Source: an uncultured Eubacterium sp.
Lineage (GTDB): Bacteria; Bacillota; Clostridia; Oscillospirales; Acutalibacteraceae
Assembly (NCBI GenBank): GCA_944380635.1
Contig: CALWID010000004.1
Location: 1 to 64,000 of the forward strand
Length of the DNA: 64,000 nt
Reading direction: 5' to 3'
Shown here: positions 50,836 to 58,765 of the stretch, one piece after another
How positions within the stretch are numbered: the first letter of the stretch is position 1
How the letters are laid out: each line of letters begins with the position of its first letter
Notes under the pieces: model-generated
The model's database searches: none
What the model was told of the DNA's origin: nothing
The model's input: the letters and a program-made list of their open reading frames with translations, nothing else
Made by a program: the position numbers and the translations under genes

Positions 50836-51000
50836 TAAATCACCATAGCCTTTCAGGCTGCAAAAATAAATTTAAAAACATTAACACCTTGCCGCAGCCC
50901 GACAGGCGTTAACGATGATTACAACCGCCCCAAAAGTATGCCGCAGGAAAATTTCAGGGAAATATATTTTTAACAGCGTAAATTTTTGCGCTGATAATCA
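50836..51000 (-). repeat. Recurrent leader element, copy G (full length)
   Basis: Minus-strand order: palindrome with CAGCG / CGCTG arms (plus 50974-50993), ATATATTTCCC, CATACT, anti-SD AATCATCGT (50912-50920), hairpin arms AACGCC / GGTGTT (50883-50910) with loop GGCTGC (50894-50899), partner GCAGCC (50856-50861), TGAAAGGCTATGGTGATTTA and ATG. All nine anti-SD bases can pair with ATGGTGATT (50838-50846), two as G-U. The stretch 51001-51275 between this and the AraC gene is AT-rich with no gene seen. Confidence 0.88.
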
Positions 51001-51275
51001 AAATTAATCTTCATTTAAATAAAAGCGGAATAAAAACCAAAATATAAAATTTTTATAACAAATACATAATTCCAAATAAATACAAAATAAATTATGATAT
51101 AATATACAAGGTTTAAAGCCTAAGGAAAAGGCGGAGCGGAACGCTTTTTATTTCTGCTCCTGACTTTTATAATATAATATTTGCCGCCGGCAGGCAACAA
51201 AAAAGCCGCATAAAAATACAAAAAGCCAAATCACAGCAAAGATTGCCGCTTTAAATAATTTTCAGGGTGATAAAA

Positions 51276-52112
51276 ATGTATCAGTGCACTTGGTTTTACA
51301 CTTCTCAACTAATGCTTTTAAAAAAGGAAAACGCTGTTGCCGCCGCTTGGCGCGTTGAGGCTGATGAATTTTACATATATGAAATTAAGCAGGACAAACT
51401 TGCCCTTAATGATACATACTGCTTTCTGCGCACCGTAAACGGCGGAGGATATATCAAAACCGTAAACGGCGATAAAATTTCTCTGCCTGAAAATTCGTAT
51501 ATTATTATAGAAACAAACAGGATAAAAGAATTATGCAGTTCTGATGAAAAATGGATTTATTACAGGGTGGATTTTCTGCACAAGGATAAACTTAACATAA
51601 AAACGGGAAAGCCTTATCCCGCTGTTTTCAGTGAACACGAAAAAGAACTTTTTGAAGAACTGCTTGATGTGGGCAGGCAGTTTCCCGGTGAGGTTGAATA
51701 TATAAATTCCGTATTCAGCCACTATTATTTTAATCTTACCCTGCAGCCTTTTAAAAAGACTGATGATGCGGCGCACAGCGTTAAACTTTCCGAAGTGTGC
51801 GCATACATTCAGCAAAAACTTTACTCGCGTATTACAGTTACCGAAATAGCGAATTTCTTTAATGTGTCATCACGCAGAATTCATCAAATATTTAACGAAA
51901 CGCTTCATATGCCGCCTAAGCAGTATATATCAGATTTAAAAATTGAAAAAGCAAAGCAAATTCTTGAAAAAACATCAATGCCCATAATTGATATAGCCGA
52001 ATCACTCGGATATTACAGCGCTTATCATTTTTCATCTGCATTTCAGCGGAAAACAGGCTGCTCGCCAAGCGCTTACAGAAGAAAACTGCTTAAAAAAACT
52101 TCAAAAAAATAA
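51276..52112 (+). CDS. AraC-family transcriptional regulator
   Basis: 278 residues from the ATG at 51276 (SD AGGGTGAT). The N-terminal half is an AraC-type cupin sensor (LPENSYIIIETNRIKELCS). The C-terminal 100 residues hold two helix-turn-helix units (ITVTEIANFFNVSSRRIHQIFNETLHMPPKQYISDLKIEKAKQIL and MPIIDIAESLGYYSAYHFSSAFQRKTGCSPSAYRR, read in pieces). The IAxSLGYYSAYHFSxxFxxxTGxSPxxYR pattern is the classical AraC signature. It lies between the deacetylase-like gene and mglBAC and probably regulates one or both in response to a sugar. Confidence 0.9.
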   Translation: MYQCTWFYTSQLMLLKKENAVAAAWRVEADEFYIYEIKQDKLALNDTYCFLRTVNGGGYIKTVNGDKISLPENSYIIIETNRIKELCSSDEKWIYYRVDFLHKDKLNIKTGKPYPAVFSEHEKELFEELLDVGRQFPGEVEYINSVFSHYYFNLTLQPFKKTDDAAHSVKLSEVCAYIQQKLYSRITVTEIANFFNVSSRRIHQIFNETLHMPPKQYISDLKIEKAKQILEKTSMPIIDIAESLGYYSAYHFSSAFQRKTGCSPSAYRRKLLKKTSKK

Positions 52113-52137
52113 TATTGATATTTATAAAACGCTCAGA

Positions 52138-52167
52138 AACGCTCCGAAAGAAACGGAGCGTTTTTTT
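52138..52167 (+). terminator. Terminator of the AraC gene
   Basis: AACGCTCCG / CGGAGCGTT stem, 7-base loop, T7 tail. Confidence 0.92.
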
Positions 52168-52317
52168 GTTGCTTTTAAGCAGGCAAAAAGCGGTTAAAGC
52201 CGTAAATTTTAATCGGTGCAAAAATTGATTGTTTCATTGAAAAAATATTGGCAATATTAAATATGAAAGGCAAAAGAAAAAAGCCTGAAAAAACACACAC
52301 ACGAGTGATTAATGTAA

Positions 52318-52477
52318 AAAATTCACACTAAGCAGATTATATTGCCTCAAAATTTACCTATGGCATAATTTTGAAACGGCTGTAATCACCATTGACGCCT
52401 TATCCGGCTACAGTAAGGCGTTCATAATTTTTAATTTACTGACTGTTTGTAGCCTGAAAGGCTATGGTGATTAATAT
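52318..52477 (+). repeat. Recurrent leader element, copy H (full length, before mglB)
   Basis: Order: AAATTCACACTAAG, ATTATATTGCCT with -35-like TTGCCT (52342-52347), -10-like CATAAT (52364-52369, 16 bp spacing), anti-SD TAATCACCAT (52383-52392), hairpin ACGCCTTA (52395-52402)/TAAGGCGT (52414-52421) with loop GGCTAC (52406-52411), AT-rich linker, partner GTAGCC (52449-52454), then TGAAAGGCT and ATGGTGATTA (52464-52473) before the ATG at 52478. The anti-SD and SD segments are perfect 10-base complements. This is the best-preserved copy. Confidence 0.9.
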
Positions 52478-53542
52478 ATGAAAAAAATATTCGCGCTGAT
52501 TACATCTTTATTATTTGCGGTATTCTGCCTTACCGCCTGTTCGGCGGACAGTGCCGGCGGAGAAATTTCCGTACTCTATTATACTTTCAGCGACACTTAT
52601 ATCTCAAGCGTGCGCGCTGCGCTTGACCAAACCCTGAATGACGCGGGGCTTAATTACAACGATTATGACGCAAACAGCAGCCAAACCACGCAGACGGAAC
52701 AGGTGCATACGGCTATTGCCAAAGGCGCCTCCATGCTGATAGTAAATGTTGTTGACACCGGCTCTGACGACGCCGCTCAGAATATAGTTAACCTTGCAAA
52801 AGCGCAGAATATACCTGTAATATTCTTTAACCGCTCAGTTGACGAAAGCGTTGTTACAAGTTATGACAAATGCGTTTTTATAGGCACGGATTATGAAATG
52901 GCGGGCCATATGCAGGGCGAGATGATAGGAAATTACCTGCTAAAAAATTACGACGCTTACGATTTAAACGGCGACGGTAAAATAAGTTATGTTATGTTTA
53001 AAGGGCAGGAGGGCAACTTAGAGGCGATAGCAAGAACTCAATACGTCGTTGAGGACTGCAACAGGATTTTACAAAGCGCAGGCAAGCCGGAAATTGAATT
53101 TTACGATTCCGCCAACACAAACAAATACCTTGTTGACCAGGACGGAAACTGGTCCTCGGCGGCGGCAACGAATTATATGAGCACTATTCTTGCCCGCCAC
53201 AGCACTTCGAGCAACAATATGGTTGAACTTGTGATTGCAAACAACGATGAAATGGCGCTGGGGGCAGTATCCGCCTTACAGAGCGCAGGCTATAACAAGG
53301 GCAGCGGCAGCGTTACGATACCCGTATTCGGAGTTGACGCCACAGACGCCGCGAAAGCAAAAATTGCGGACGGCTCTATGGCGGGTACAATTAAGCAGGA
53401 CGGCGAAGGCATGGCGCAGACTATAAAGACCGTTATTGATAATTTTAATTCCTCCGCTTTGCCGCTTACAAATATTGACGAAGATAATATTGTTGGCAGT
53501 TGGAGGGTAAATGTGCCATACTCCGAATACACGGGAGAATAA
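52478..53542 (+). CDS. mglB: Galactose/methyl-galactoside ABC transporter substrate-binding lipoprotein
   Basis: 354 residues with a lipoprotein signal (MKKIFALITSLLFAVFCLTA, Cys21 of LTAC). Periplasmic-binding-protein-like fold: YDANSSQTTQTEQVHTAIAKGASMLIVNVVD, FNRSVDES, and ANNDEMALGAVSALQ. The Ca-binding EF-type loop DLNGDGKISYVMFKG (about residue 165) is a hallmark of MglB. It captures galactose, glucose or methyl-galactosides outside the membrane for MglA/MglC. Downstream genes complete the transporter. The SD (GGTGATT) belongs to the leader element. Confidence 0.93.
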   Translation: MKKIFALITSLLFAVFCLTACSADSAGGEISVLYYTFSDTYISSVRAALDQTLNDAGLNYNDYDANSSQTTQTEQVHTAIAKGASMLIVNVVDTGSDDAAQNIVNLAKAQNIPVIFFNRSVDESVVTSYDKCVFIGTDYEMAGHMQGEMIGNYLLKNYDAYDLNGDGKISYVMFKGQEGNLEAIARTQYVVEDCNRILQSAGKPEIEFYDSANTNKYLVDQDGNWSSAAATNYMSTILARHSTSSNNMVELVIANNDEMALGAVSALQSAGYNKGSGSVTIPVFGVDATDAAKAKIADGSMAGTIKQDGEGMAQTIKTVIDNFNSSALPLTNIDEDNIVGSWRVNVPYSEYTGE

Positions 53543-53547
53543 AACAA

Positions 53548-53576
53548 AAAGACTGGCTGAAAGGCTGCGATGATTA
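53548..53576 (+). repeat. Recurrent leader element, copy I (tail only, mglB-mglA gap)
   Basis: GACTGGCTGAAAGGCTGCGA then TGATTA and ATG. It is the SD-bearing tail of the element within an operon gap. GGTGATT is weakened to GATGATT. Confidence 0.6.
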
Positions 53577-55082
53577 ATGAAGAACAACATTGAGTTGCTT
53601 AAAATGGAGAATATTACAAAAAGTTTTCCGGGCGTAAAAGCGCTGGACGGAGTTTCACTGAGCGTAAAGGCAGGCACCGTCCACGCTCTGATGGGTGAAA
53701 ACGGCGCGGGAAAATCAACGCTTATGAAATGTCTTTTCGGAGTATATTCCAAAGACAGTGGCAAAATATTTTTAGACGGTGAAGAGGTTAATTTCAAGAA
53801 TTCAAAAGAGGCGCTTGAAAACGGCGTTGCTATGGTGCACCAGGAACTAAACCAGGCTTTAAAGCGCAGTGTTATGGACAATATGTGGCTCGGCCGCCTG
53901 CCGACGGTTTCAAAATTTCTGCCGTTTACAAGCGAAAAAAAGATGTATGAAAAAACAAAACAGGTATTTTATTCGCTCGGAATTGATACAGACCCGAAAA
54001 CAATAATGGGCAAAATGCCCGTTTCACAGCGGCAGATGGCTGAAATAGCAAAAGCCGTGTCATACAATTCTAAGGTAATAGTATTTGACGAACCGACTTC
54101 CTCGCTGACTGACGCGGAGGCTGAACGGCTGTTTGAAATTATAGAGCACCTTAAGAAAAAAGGGTGCGCAATAATTTATATCTCCCATAAAATGGAGGAA
54201 ATTCTGCGCATATCGGATGAAGTAACCGTTATGAGGGACGGAAAACATATTGCCACAAGGCCCGCTGGCGAACTGACAACAGATGAAATCATAAGGCTGA
54301 TGGTTGGGCGCGAACTTAAAAACAGATACCCTGAAAAAACGAACTTGCCGGGTGAAACGCTTTTAACCGTAAATCACCTGAGCGCGCAGTATAAGCGGCT
54401 TTATGATGTTTCATTCACGGCAAGGCGCGGTGAAATTCTGGGAATTGCCGGGCTTGACGGTTCCGGGCGCACCGAACTGCTTGAAACTATATTCGGAATA
54501 AACACAAGAAAAAGCGGAAACATATACCTATGCGGCACGGAAGTTAAAAACAGAAACGCCCGTGAATCCGTAAAAAACGGCTTTGCCCTGCTTACTGAAG
54601 AGCGGCGGGCAACGGGGATATTCGCCATACTGAACATTCGTGAAAACGCAGTGATTTCCAGCCTGAAAAAATTTGCTTTCGGCCCCTTTTTAAGCGATAA
54701 AAAAATGAAAGAAAGCGTTCGGCATCTTATAGACGCTCTTAAAATCAAAACTCCGGGGCAGGAAACAAGAATAGGCGTGCTTTCCGGCGGCAATCAGCAA
54801 AAAGTAATCCTCGGCAGATGGCTTTTGACCGAGCCGGATGTTTTACTTTTGGACGAGCCGACGCGCGGAATTGATGTAGGCGCCAAATATGAGATATATA
54901 AACTTATAAACGACCTTGCCGCGCGCGGAAAAACCGTTTTAATGGTATCCTCCGAAATGCCGGAACTGCTTGGCGTGTGCGACAGAATACTTGTTATGAG
55001 CGGCGGGCGGCTTGCCGGTGAAACAGACGCAGGGACTGCCACGCAGGAAGAGATTATGGCGCTTGCCGCAAAATATGTTTAA
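53577..55082 (+). CDS. mglA: Galactose/methyl-galactoside ABC transporter, double ATPase
   Basis: 501 residues, two ABC cassettes in one chain. N-cassette: Walker A GENGAGKST (about residue 37), Q-loop, signature-like VSQRQMAEIAKA, Walker B VIVFDEPTSSLT. C-cassette: degenerate Walker A GLDGSGRTE, LSGGNQQKVILGRWL signature and LLLDEPTRGIDVGAKYEIY. This is typical of MglA/RbsA, where the second site is altered. It powers sugar import through MglC. Preceded by mglB (34 bases) and followed by mglC (14 bases). Confidence 0.94.
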   Translation: MKNNIELLKMENITKSFPGVKALDGVSLSVKAGTVHALMGENGAGKSTLMKCLFGVYSKDSGKIFLDGEEVNFKNSKEALENGVAMVHQELNQALKRSVMDNMWLGRLPTVSKFLPFTSEKKMYEKTKQVFYSLGIDTDPKTIMGKMPVSQRQMAEIAKAVSYNSKVIVFDEPTSSLTDAEAERLFEIIEHLKKKGCAIIYISHKMEEILRISDEVTVMRDGKHIATRPAGELTTDEIIRLMVGRELKNRYPEKTNLPGETLLTVNHLSAQYKRLYDVSFTARRGEILGIAGLDGSGRTELLETIFGINTRKSGNIYLCGTEVKNRNARESVKNGFALLTEERRATGIFAILNIRENAVISSLKKFAFGPFLSDKKMKESVRHLIDALKIKTPGQETRIGVLSGGNQQKVILGRWLLTEPDVLLLDEPTRGIDVGAKYEIYKLINDLAARGKTVLMVSSEMPELLGVCDRILVMSGGRLAGETDAGTATQEEIMALAAKYV

Positions 55083-55096
55083 GGAGATAACTATTT

Positions 55097-56161
55097 ATGC
55101 CTGATTCAAATAAAAACACGCCACCGGGAGCGCTTAACGCAGTATCTGCCGTGAGCAGGCGCTCGGCGGCTGATTTCATATTAAACAACGCTATGTATAT
55201 AATCATTGCGCTGGCGATTATTTTTATAGCGATAAAAGTGCCTGCCTTTCTTTCGCTTCCGTCAATAATAAACATAATTTCATTAACGGCGTCCAAACTG
55301 CCCATAGCGCTCGGCGTTGCGGGGTGCATAGTGCTGACAGGAACGGATATTTCCGCCGGCAGAGTGGTTGGGCTGACTGCCTGCGTTGGCGCGTCTCTTT
55401 TGCAGATGGCGGATTACACAAACAAAATGTTCCCCGATTTAGGCGTTTTGCCGCTTTGGGCGGTATTTCTGATTGTTATAGCAATCGGCGCGGCGGTTGG
55501 TCTTGTAAACGGCTTTTTTGTTGCTAAATTTAAACTCCACCCGTTTATAGTTACCCTTTCAACCCAGCTTATAGTGTTTGGGCTTGTGCTTATGTATCTT
55601 ATGATCGGCACCAACAACGGGCAGACTCTTTCGGGGTTGGACGGGTCTTATACAGAATTTATACGCGGCACGCTGTTTACCGTAGGCGGTGTAGCCGTTC
55701 CCAAATATGTTTTGTATTCCGCAATATTAACCGCGGTAATGTGGGTGATTTGGAACAAAACAAAATTCGGCAAAAATATGTTTGCAGTCGGCTCAAACGA
55801 AGAGGCGGCGAATGTTTCAGGCGTTAATGTTTTTGCAACTATAGTGGGTGTTTTTGTGCTTGCCGGCGCGCTTTACGGCGTTACGGGATTTATTGAGGGC
55901 GCAAGAATAGCCTCCTGCTCCGCAAACACGGGGCTTACCTATGAGAGCGACGCTATTGCCGCGTGCGTAATAGGCGGCGTATCTTTTGTTGGCGGCACGG
56001 GAAAAATAAGCGGAATAGTAATAGGAGTGCTTTTGCTGCAACTTATATTTGTGGGGCTGAATTTTCTTTCGGTTTCGGCAAATATGCTGTATGTTATTAA
56101 GGGCGTTATAATTCTTGCCGCGTGCGCGATTGATATGAGAAAATACCTGAGCAGGAGATAA
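55097..56161 (+). CDS. mglC: Galactose/methyl-galactoside ABC transporter permease
   Basis: 354 residues with about 10 membrane helices; BPD_transp_2 (RbsC/MglC) type. Conserved LGVAGCIVLTGTDISAGRVVGLTA near residue 75 and FAVGSNEEAANVSGVNV near 235, and YESDAIAACVIGGVSFVGGTGKISGIVIGVLLL (about 280-310) typical of MglC. Together with MglA it forms the pore. SD AAGGAG. A small predicted membrane protein gene follows within 8 bases. Confidence 0.94.
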   Translation: MPDSNKNTPPGALNAVSAVSRRSAADFILNNAMYIIIALAIIFIAIKVPAFLSLPSIINIISLTASKLPIALGVAGCIVLTGTDISAGRVVGLTACVGASLLQMADYTNKMFPDLGVLPLWAVFLIVIAIGAAVGLVNGFFVAKFKLHPFIVTLSTQLIVFGLVLMYLMIGTNNGQTLSGLDGSYTEFIRGTLFTVGGVAVPKYVLYSAILTAVMWVIWNKTKFGKNMFAVGSNEEAANVSGVNVFATIVGVFVLAGALYGVTGFIEGARIASCSANTGLTYESDAIAACVIGGVSFVGGTGKISGIVIGVLLLQLIFVGLNFLSVSANMLYVIKGVIILAACAIDMRKYLSRR

Positions 56162-56169
56162 ACGGTAAA

Positions 56170-56316
56170 TTGAAAAACGGGAATAATAAATATAAAAACA
56201 AAAGCGGCGGTCTTTACGCTGGCGTAAATATATCCAAAAAATCGGCGGATATTCTTGCGGCGCTGAGCGCCGGCGCGCTTGCGCTGTGCCTTTTTGCAGT
56301 AATCTTTTGTTGCTGA
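56170..56316 (+). CDS. Small single-span membrane protein (48 aa)
   Basis: TTG start at 56170, eight bases after the mglC stop, with AGGAG upstream. It reads MKNGNNKYKNKSGGLYAGVN, then ISKKSADILAALSAGALALC and LFAVIFCC. A basic, glycine-rich N-terminus is followed by one hydrophobic helix of about 20 residues, so a small membrane protein attached to the mgl operon is plausible. The SD spacing (12 bases) is long, which lowers confidence. Role in the transporter is not known. Confidence 0.5.
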   Translation: MKNGNNKYKNKSGGLYAGVNISKKSADILAALSAGALALCLFAVIFCC

Positions 56317-56329
56317 AAACAAAATATAA

Positions 56330-56366
56330 AAAATGAGCGGCGCCGAAAAGCAACCGCTCATTTTAT
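56330..56366. terminator. Bidirectional terminator after mglBAC
   Basis: AAATGAGCGG / CCGCTCATTT stem with flanking A/T runs, between convergent genes. Confidence 0.8.
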
Positions 56367-56402
56367 TATGCTTACAGTATTTTTTATAATACAGCGTTTA
56401 AA

Positions 56403-56600
56403 TTAAAGGTCGTCGGCGTCCTGCTCCGGCTCCTCATACTCGCCTGTTTCATAAGTGTTTTTTGTTGTGCCCGTATAACTGCCGAAAGTATCGCTGTTTG
56501 CCATTTCCGGGCTGATATATGAAGTCAGGTCAATAACTTTTTTGCTGTTTTTGATTTTTTCATTTTTATTTTTTTCATTTTGTTTTTTGTTTTTTTTCAT
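56403..56600 (-). CDS. Small acidic-tailed protein (65 aa)
   Basis: Strong SD (GAGGTGAT) before the ATG. Residues 1-22 are extremely Lys/Asn-rich (MKKNKKQNEKNKNEKIKNSK). Then VIDLTSYISPEMANSDTFGSYTGTT and an acidic end EEPEQDADDL follow. SDTFGSYTG...QDADDL resembles a family of very short Clostridia proteins of unknown role (recollection, not searched). No membrane span. It is 54 bases downstream of the 207-residue gene and likely co-transcribed with it. Confidence 0.72.
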   Translation of the reverse strand: MKKNKKQNEKNKNEKIKNSKKVIDLTSYISPEMANSDTFGSYTGTTKNTYETGEYEEPEQDADDL

Positions 56601-56654
56601 AAAAAATCACCTCACTGATATTTTTAGTAAAGGTGAATTTTTTATTCTTATATT

Positions 56655-57278
56655 TTAAATTTTTTCAACATCCACGGCAGCAATTTTATCCATAAACTGC
56701 TTTGGAGTAATCACCTCGCCCATATCGAAAAAATCATCCATATTCAGGTTGAAATTATTGACGAAAACGGGCATTTTTTCATATTCAATATCAATGTGCA
56801 GGCGTTTTGCGTCCTCTTTAATGCGCTCTGTATTATAATTATTGCAGTCATAATAGCGCGACGCCTGTATCTCATTATTTCTGATATACTGCAAAACAAT
56901 ATTTCTGCTTGATTTTGAAATTGATATATACTGCGGTATGTCTTTTTGAAGCGCCTGACCCATAGTCATCTGCGCAACCGCTTTGCACGCGCCGGAATTA
57001 ACGAAAAATTCATTTATAAAAATGCTTTCAAGCGGACTTGTATCATCCGGCACTATAATTGCAAGGATATTTTTAGACGGCTTGCGCTGGTAATATTTTT
57101 TTACAAATTCTTTAAAATAATGCTGGCCCTCCGCTATCTTTTTAGCGTAAAAGTGGTAAAAAGGTATATTCGGCCTGCTTGCAATACCAGGGAGGGAAAA
57201 AGGCTTGAATTCGCCGCTTTCCTCATCGTAAAGCAAAACATTTGAATTTGTTATTATAACAGGTATGGCTTTGGACAT
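56655..57278 (-). CDS. Unknown 207-residue protein, possibly actin-fold fragment
   Basis: No domain that I recognise with certainty. Start SKAIPVIITNSNVLLYDEESG; middle NILAIIVPDDTSPLESIFINEFFVNSGACKAVAQMTMGQAL; then RNIVLQYIRNNEIQASRYYD. The middle stretch resembles the VP...E...I.EFF..AGA..V segment of the MreB/FtsA/Hsp70 actin-like fold, but the ATP-binding loops are not visible, so this is only an impression. Cytosolic. Its 3' neighbour is the 65-residue gene. Confidence 0.6.
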   Translation of the reverse strand: MSKAIPVIITNSNVLLYDEESGEFKPFSLPGIASRPNIPFYHFYAKKIAEGQHYFKEFVKKYYQRKPSKNILAIIVPDDTSPLESIFINEFFVNSGACKAVAQMTMGQALQKDIPQYISISKSSRNIVLQYIRNNEIQASRYYDCNNYNTERIKEDAKRLHIDIEYEKMPVFVNNFNLNMDDFFDMGEVITPKQFMDKIAAVDVEKI

Positions 57279-57424
57279 CTTTAAAACTTCCTTATAATTA
57301 CTGATACAATTTTACTATATATTGTGGATAAAATCAACAAAATAAAAAAATATAGTGCAATTCGCCGTAAGATATGTTATTATGTAATAGACTGGTAGAT
57401 TATAATTTGAAAAGAGGAAACGAT

Positions 57425-58744
57425 ATGGCCGGCAAAGATGATGAAATAGATAAGATACTAAATGAAATTAAGGGTGCAAAAGGCACTTCCGACGCGGATG
57501 ACGGCAATGACAATTCTGCTGAAGATACTGCCTTGAACAGTACAGCGGAAGATAAAAAAGAAGATGAAACGCCGCTTGAGCCTGCGTTAAACGAACTTCC
57601 CGTTAACAAAAAAGGCATTAATGATTTTAAAGACGAATATGAAGAAGAAGAGGTGGAATATGTGAAAAATCCCGCAAAGAAAAAAATTATAATAGCCGTA
57701 TTAGCGGTTGTAATAATTATAGCAGTTGCCGTTGGAGTTTATTTCGGCGTATTTTACGAAAAAGAAGAACCCACTACGGCGCCGGAAACCACTACCACAA
57801 CAACAGCGGCTCCCGTTGTTATAAGAAACCCGCTTACCGGCGAGGAAGGATATAATGAATCCGCGGTAGGAAAAAGGCCGATTGCGGTAGTTGTTGAAAA
57901 TTCCCCGCAGGCACGCCCGCAGTATAATATGGACACACCTGATATTATTTTTGAAGGTGAAGTTGAGGGCGGTATCACTCGTATGCTTTGGTTTTACGCC
58001 GATATGACTGACCTGCCGGAGCAAGTTGGCCCAACCCGTTCCGCAAGGCCGAGTTTTGTTGAATTTTCACAATTATTTGATTCTATTTTCGTTCATTTCG
58101 GAGAGAGCCACAGCAAGGGCAATTACACCGGCGCGGACGATATAATAGAGAGCAAAAATGTTGATAATATTGACGGTATGAACACCTCTTTCTGTTTCAG
58201 GCGCACAAGCGATAAAGTAAGCCCGCACAATGCCGTGCTTGAGGGCGATAATCTTTTACAGGCGATTGAAAATAAAAAATACAGAACAGACCTTGACAAC
58301 AGCAAATTTTCCGCATTGAGTTTCAACGAAAAGGAAACGGCTGTTTCTTCCGTGCCGTGCAACAGCATAACGGTTAAATTCTCCTCCCGCACGGACAGCC
58401 ATACTTTTACATATAACAGCACTGATAAGGTATATCAAAATCAGTCTGACTTTGAACAGCAGGTAAGTTTTAAAAACATAATAGTTTTATTTGCTGACAC
58501 ACAATATATTGATAAAGATAATTATAACGGCACCGGCAGAACTGAAACTTACTGTAATTTTGATTTTACAAGCGGCACGGGCAAACTTGCCTCCGCCGGA
58601 ACAGTTGCCGATTTCACTTGGACTGTCAGCGACGGCGTGCTTAAACTTACAGCCGCGGACGGCAGTGAATTAAAACTCAACCCCGGCAGAAGCTGGATAG
58701 GCGTAGCTTCCGCAAACCACAGCGGCAGCGCTGAAGTTAAGTAA
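57425..58744 (+). CDS. DUF3048 (YerB-like) membrane-anchored protein
   Basis: 439 residues from the ATG at 57425 (SD AGAGGAA). Order: an acidic cytoplasmic region (about 80 residues, DKILNEIKGAKG...), a membrane helix KIIIAVLAVVIIIAVAVGVYFGVFY (about 85-105), a Thr-rich linker, and the extracellular DUF3048 domain from RPIAVVVENSPQARPQYNMDTPDIIFEGEVEGGITRMLWFYADM. The RPIAVvvEN.P.ARPQ...ADIVFE pattern is the family signature (YerB in Bacillus). Role unknown. It is followed at 21 bases by another membrane protein. Confidence 0.9.
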   Translation: MAGKDDEIDKILNEIKGAKGTSDADDGNDNSAEDTALNSTAEDKKEDETPLEPALNELPVNKKGINDFKDEYEEEEVEYVKNPAKKKIIIAVLAVVIIIAVAVGVYFGVFYEKEEPTTAPETTTTTTAAPVVIRNPLTGEEGYNESAVGKRPIAVVVENSPQARPQYNMDTPDIIFEGEVEGGITRMLWFYADMTDLPEQVGPTRSARPSFVEFSQLFDSIFVHFGESHSKGNYTGADDIIESKNVDNIDGMNTSFCFRRTSDKVSPHNAVLEGDNLLQAIENKKYRTDLDNSKFSALSFNEKETAVSSVPCNSITVKFSSRTDSHTFTYNSTDKVYQNQSDFEQQVSFKNIIVLFADTQYIDKDNYNGTGRTETYCNFDFTSGTGKLASAGTVADFTWTVSDGVLKLTAADGSELKLNPGRSWIGVASANHSGSAEVK

Positions 58745-58765
58745 TAATTCAAAAAGGGGAAACAT

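Noticed and set aside
21558-52477. The leader element as an ordinary transposon-derived MITE
   Set aside because: TAATCACCAT/ATGGTGATTA could be terminal inverted repeats, but homology continues 5' of them, no target-site duplication is evident, and the 3' end always meets a start codon. A MITE origin remains possible but does not explain the position.
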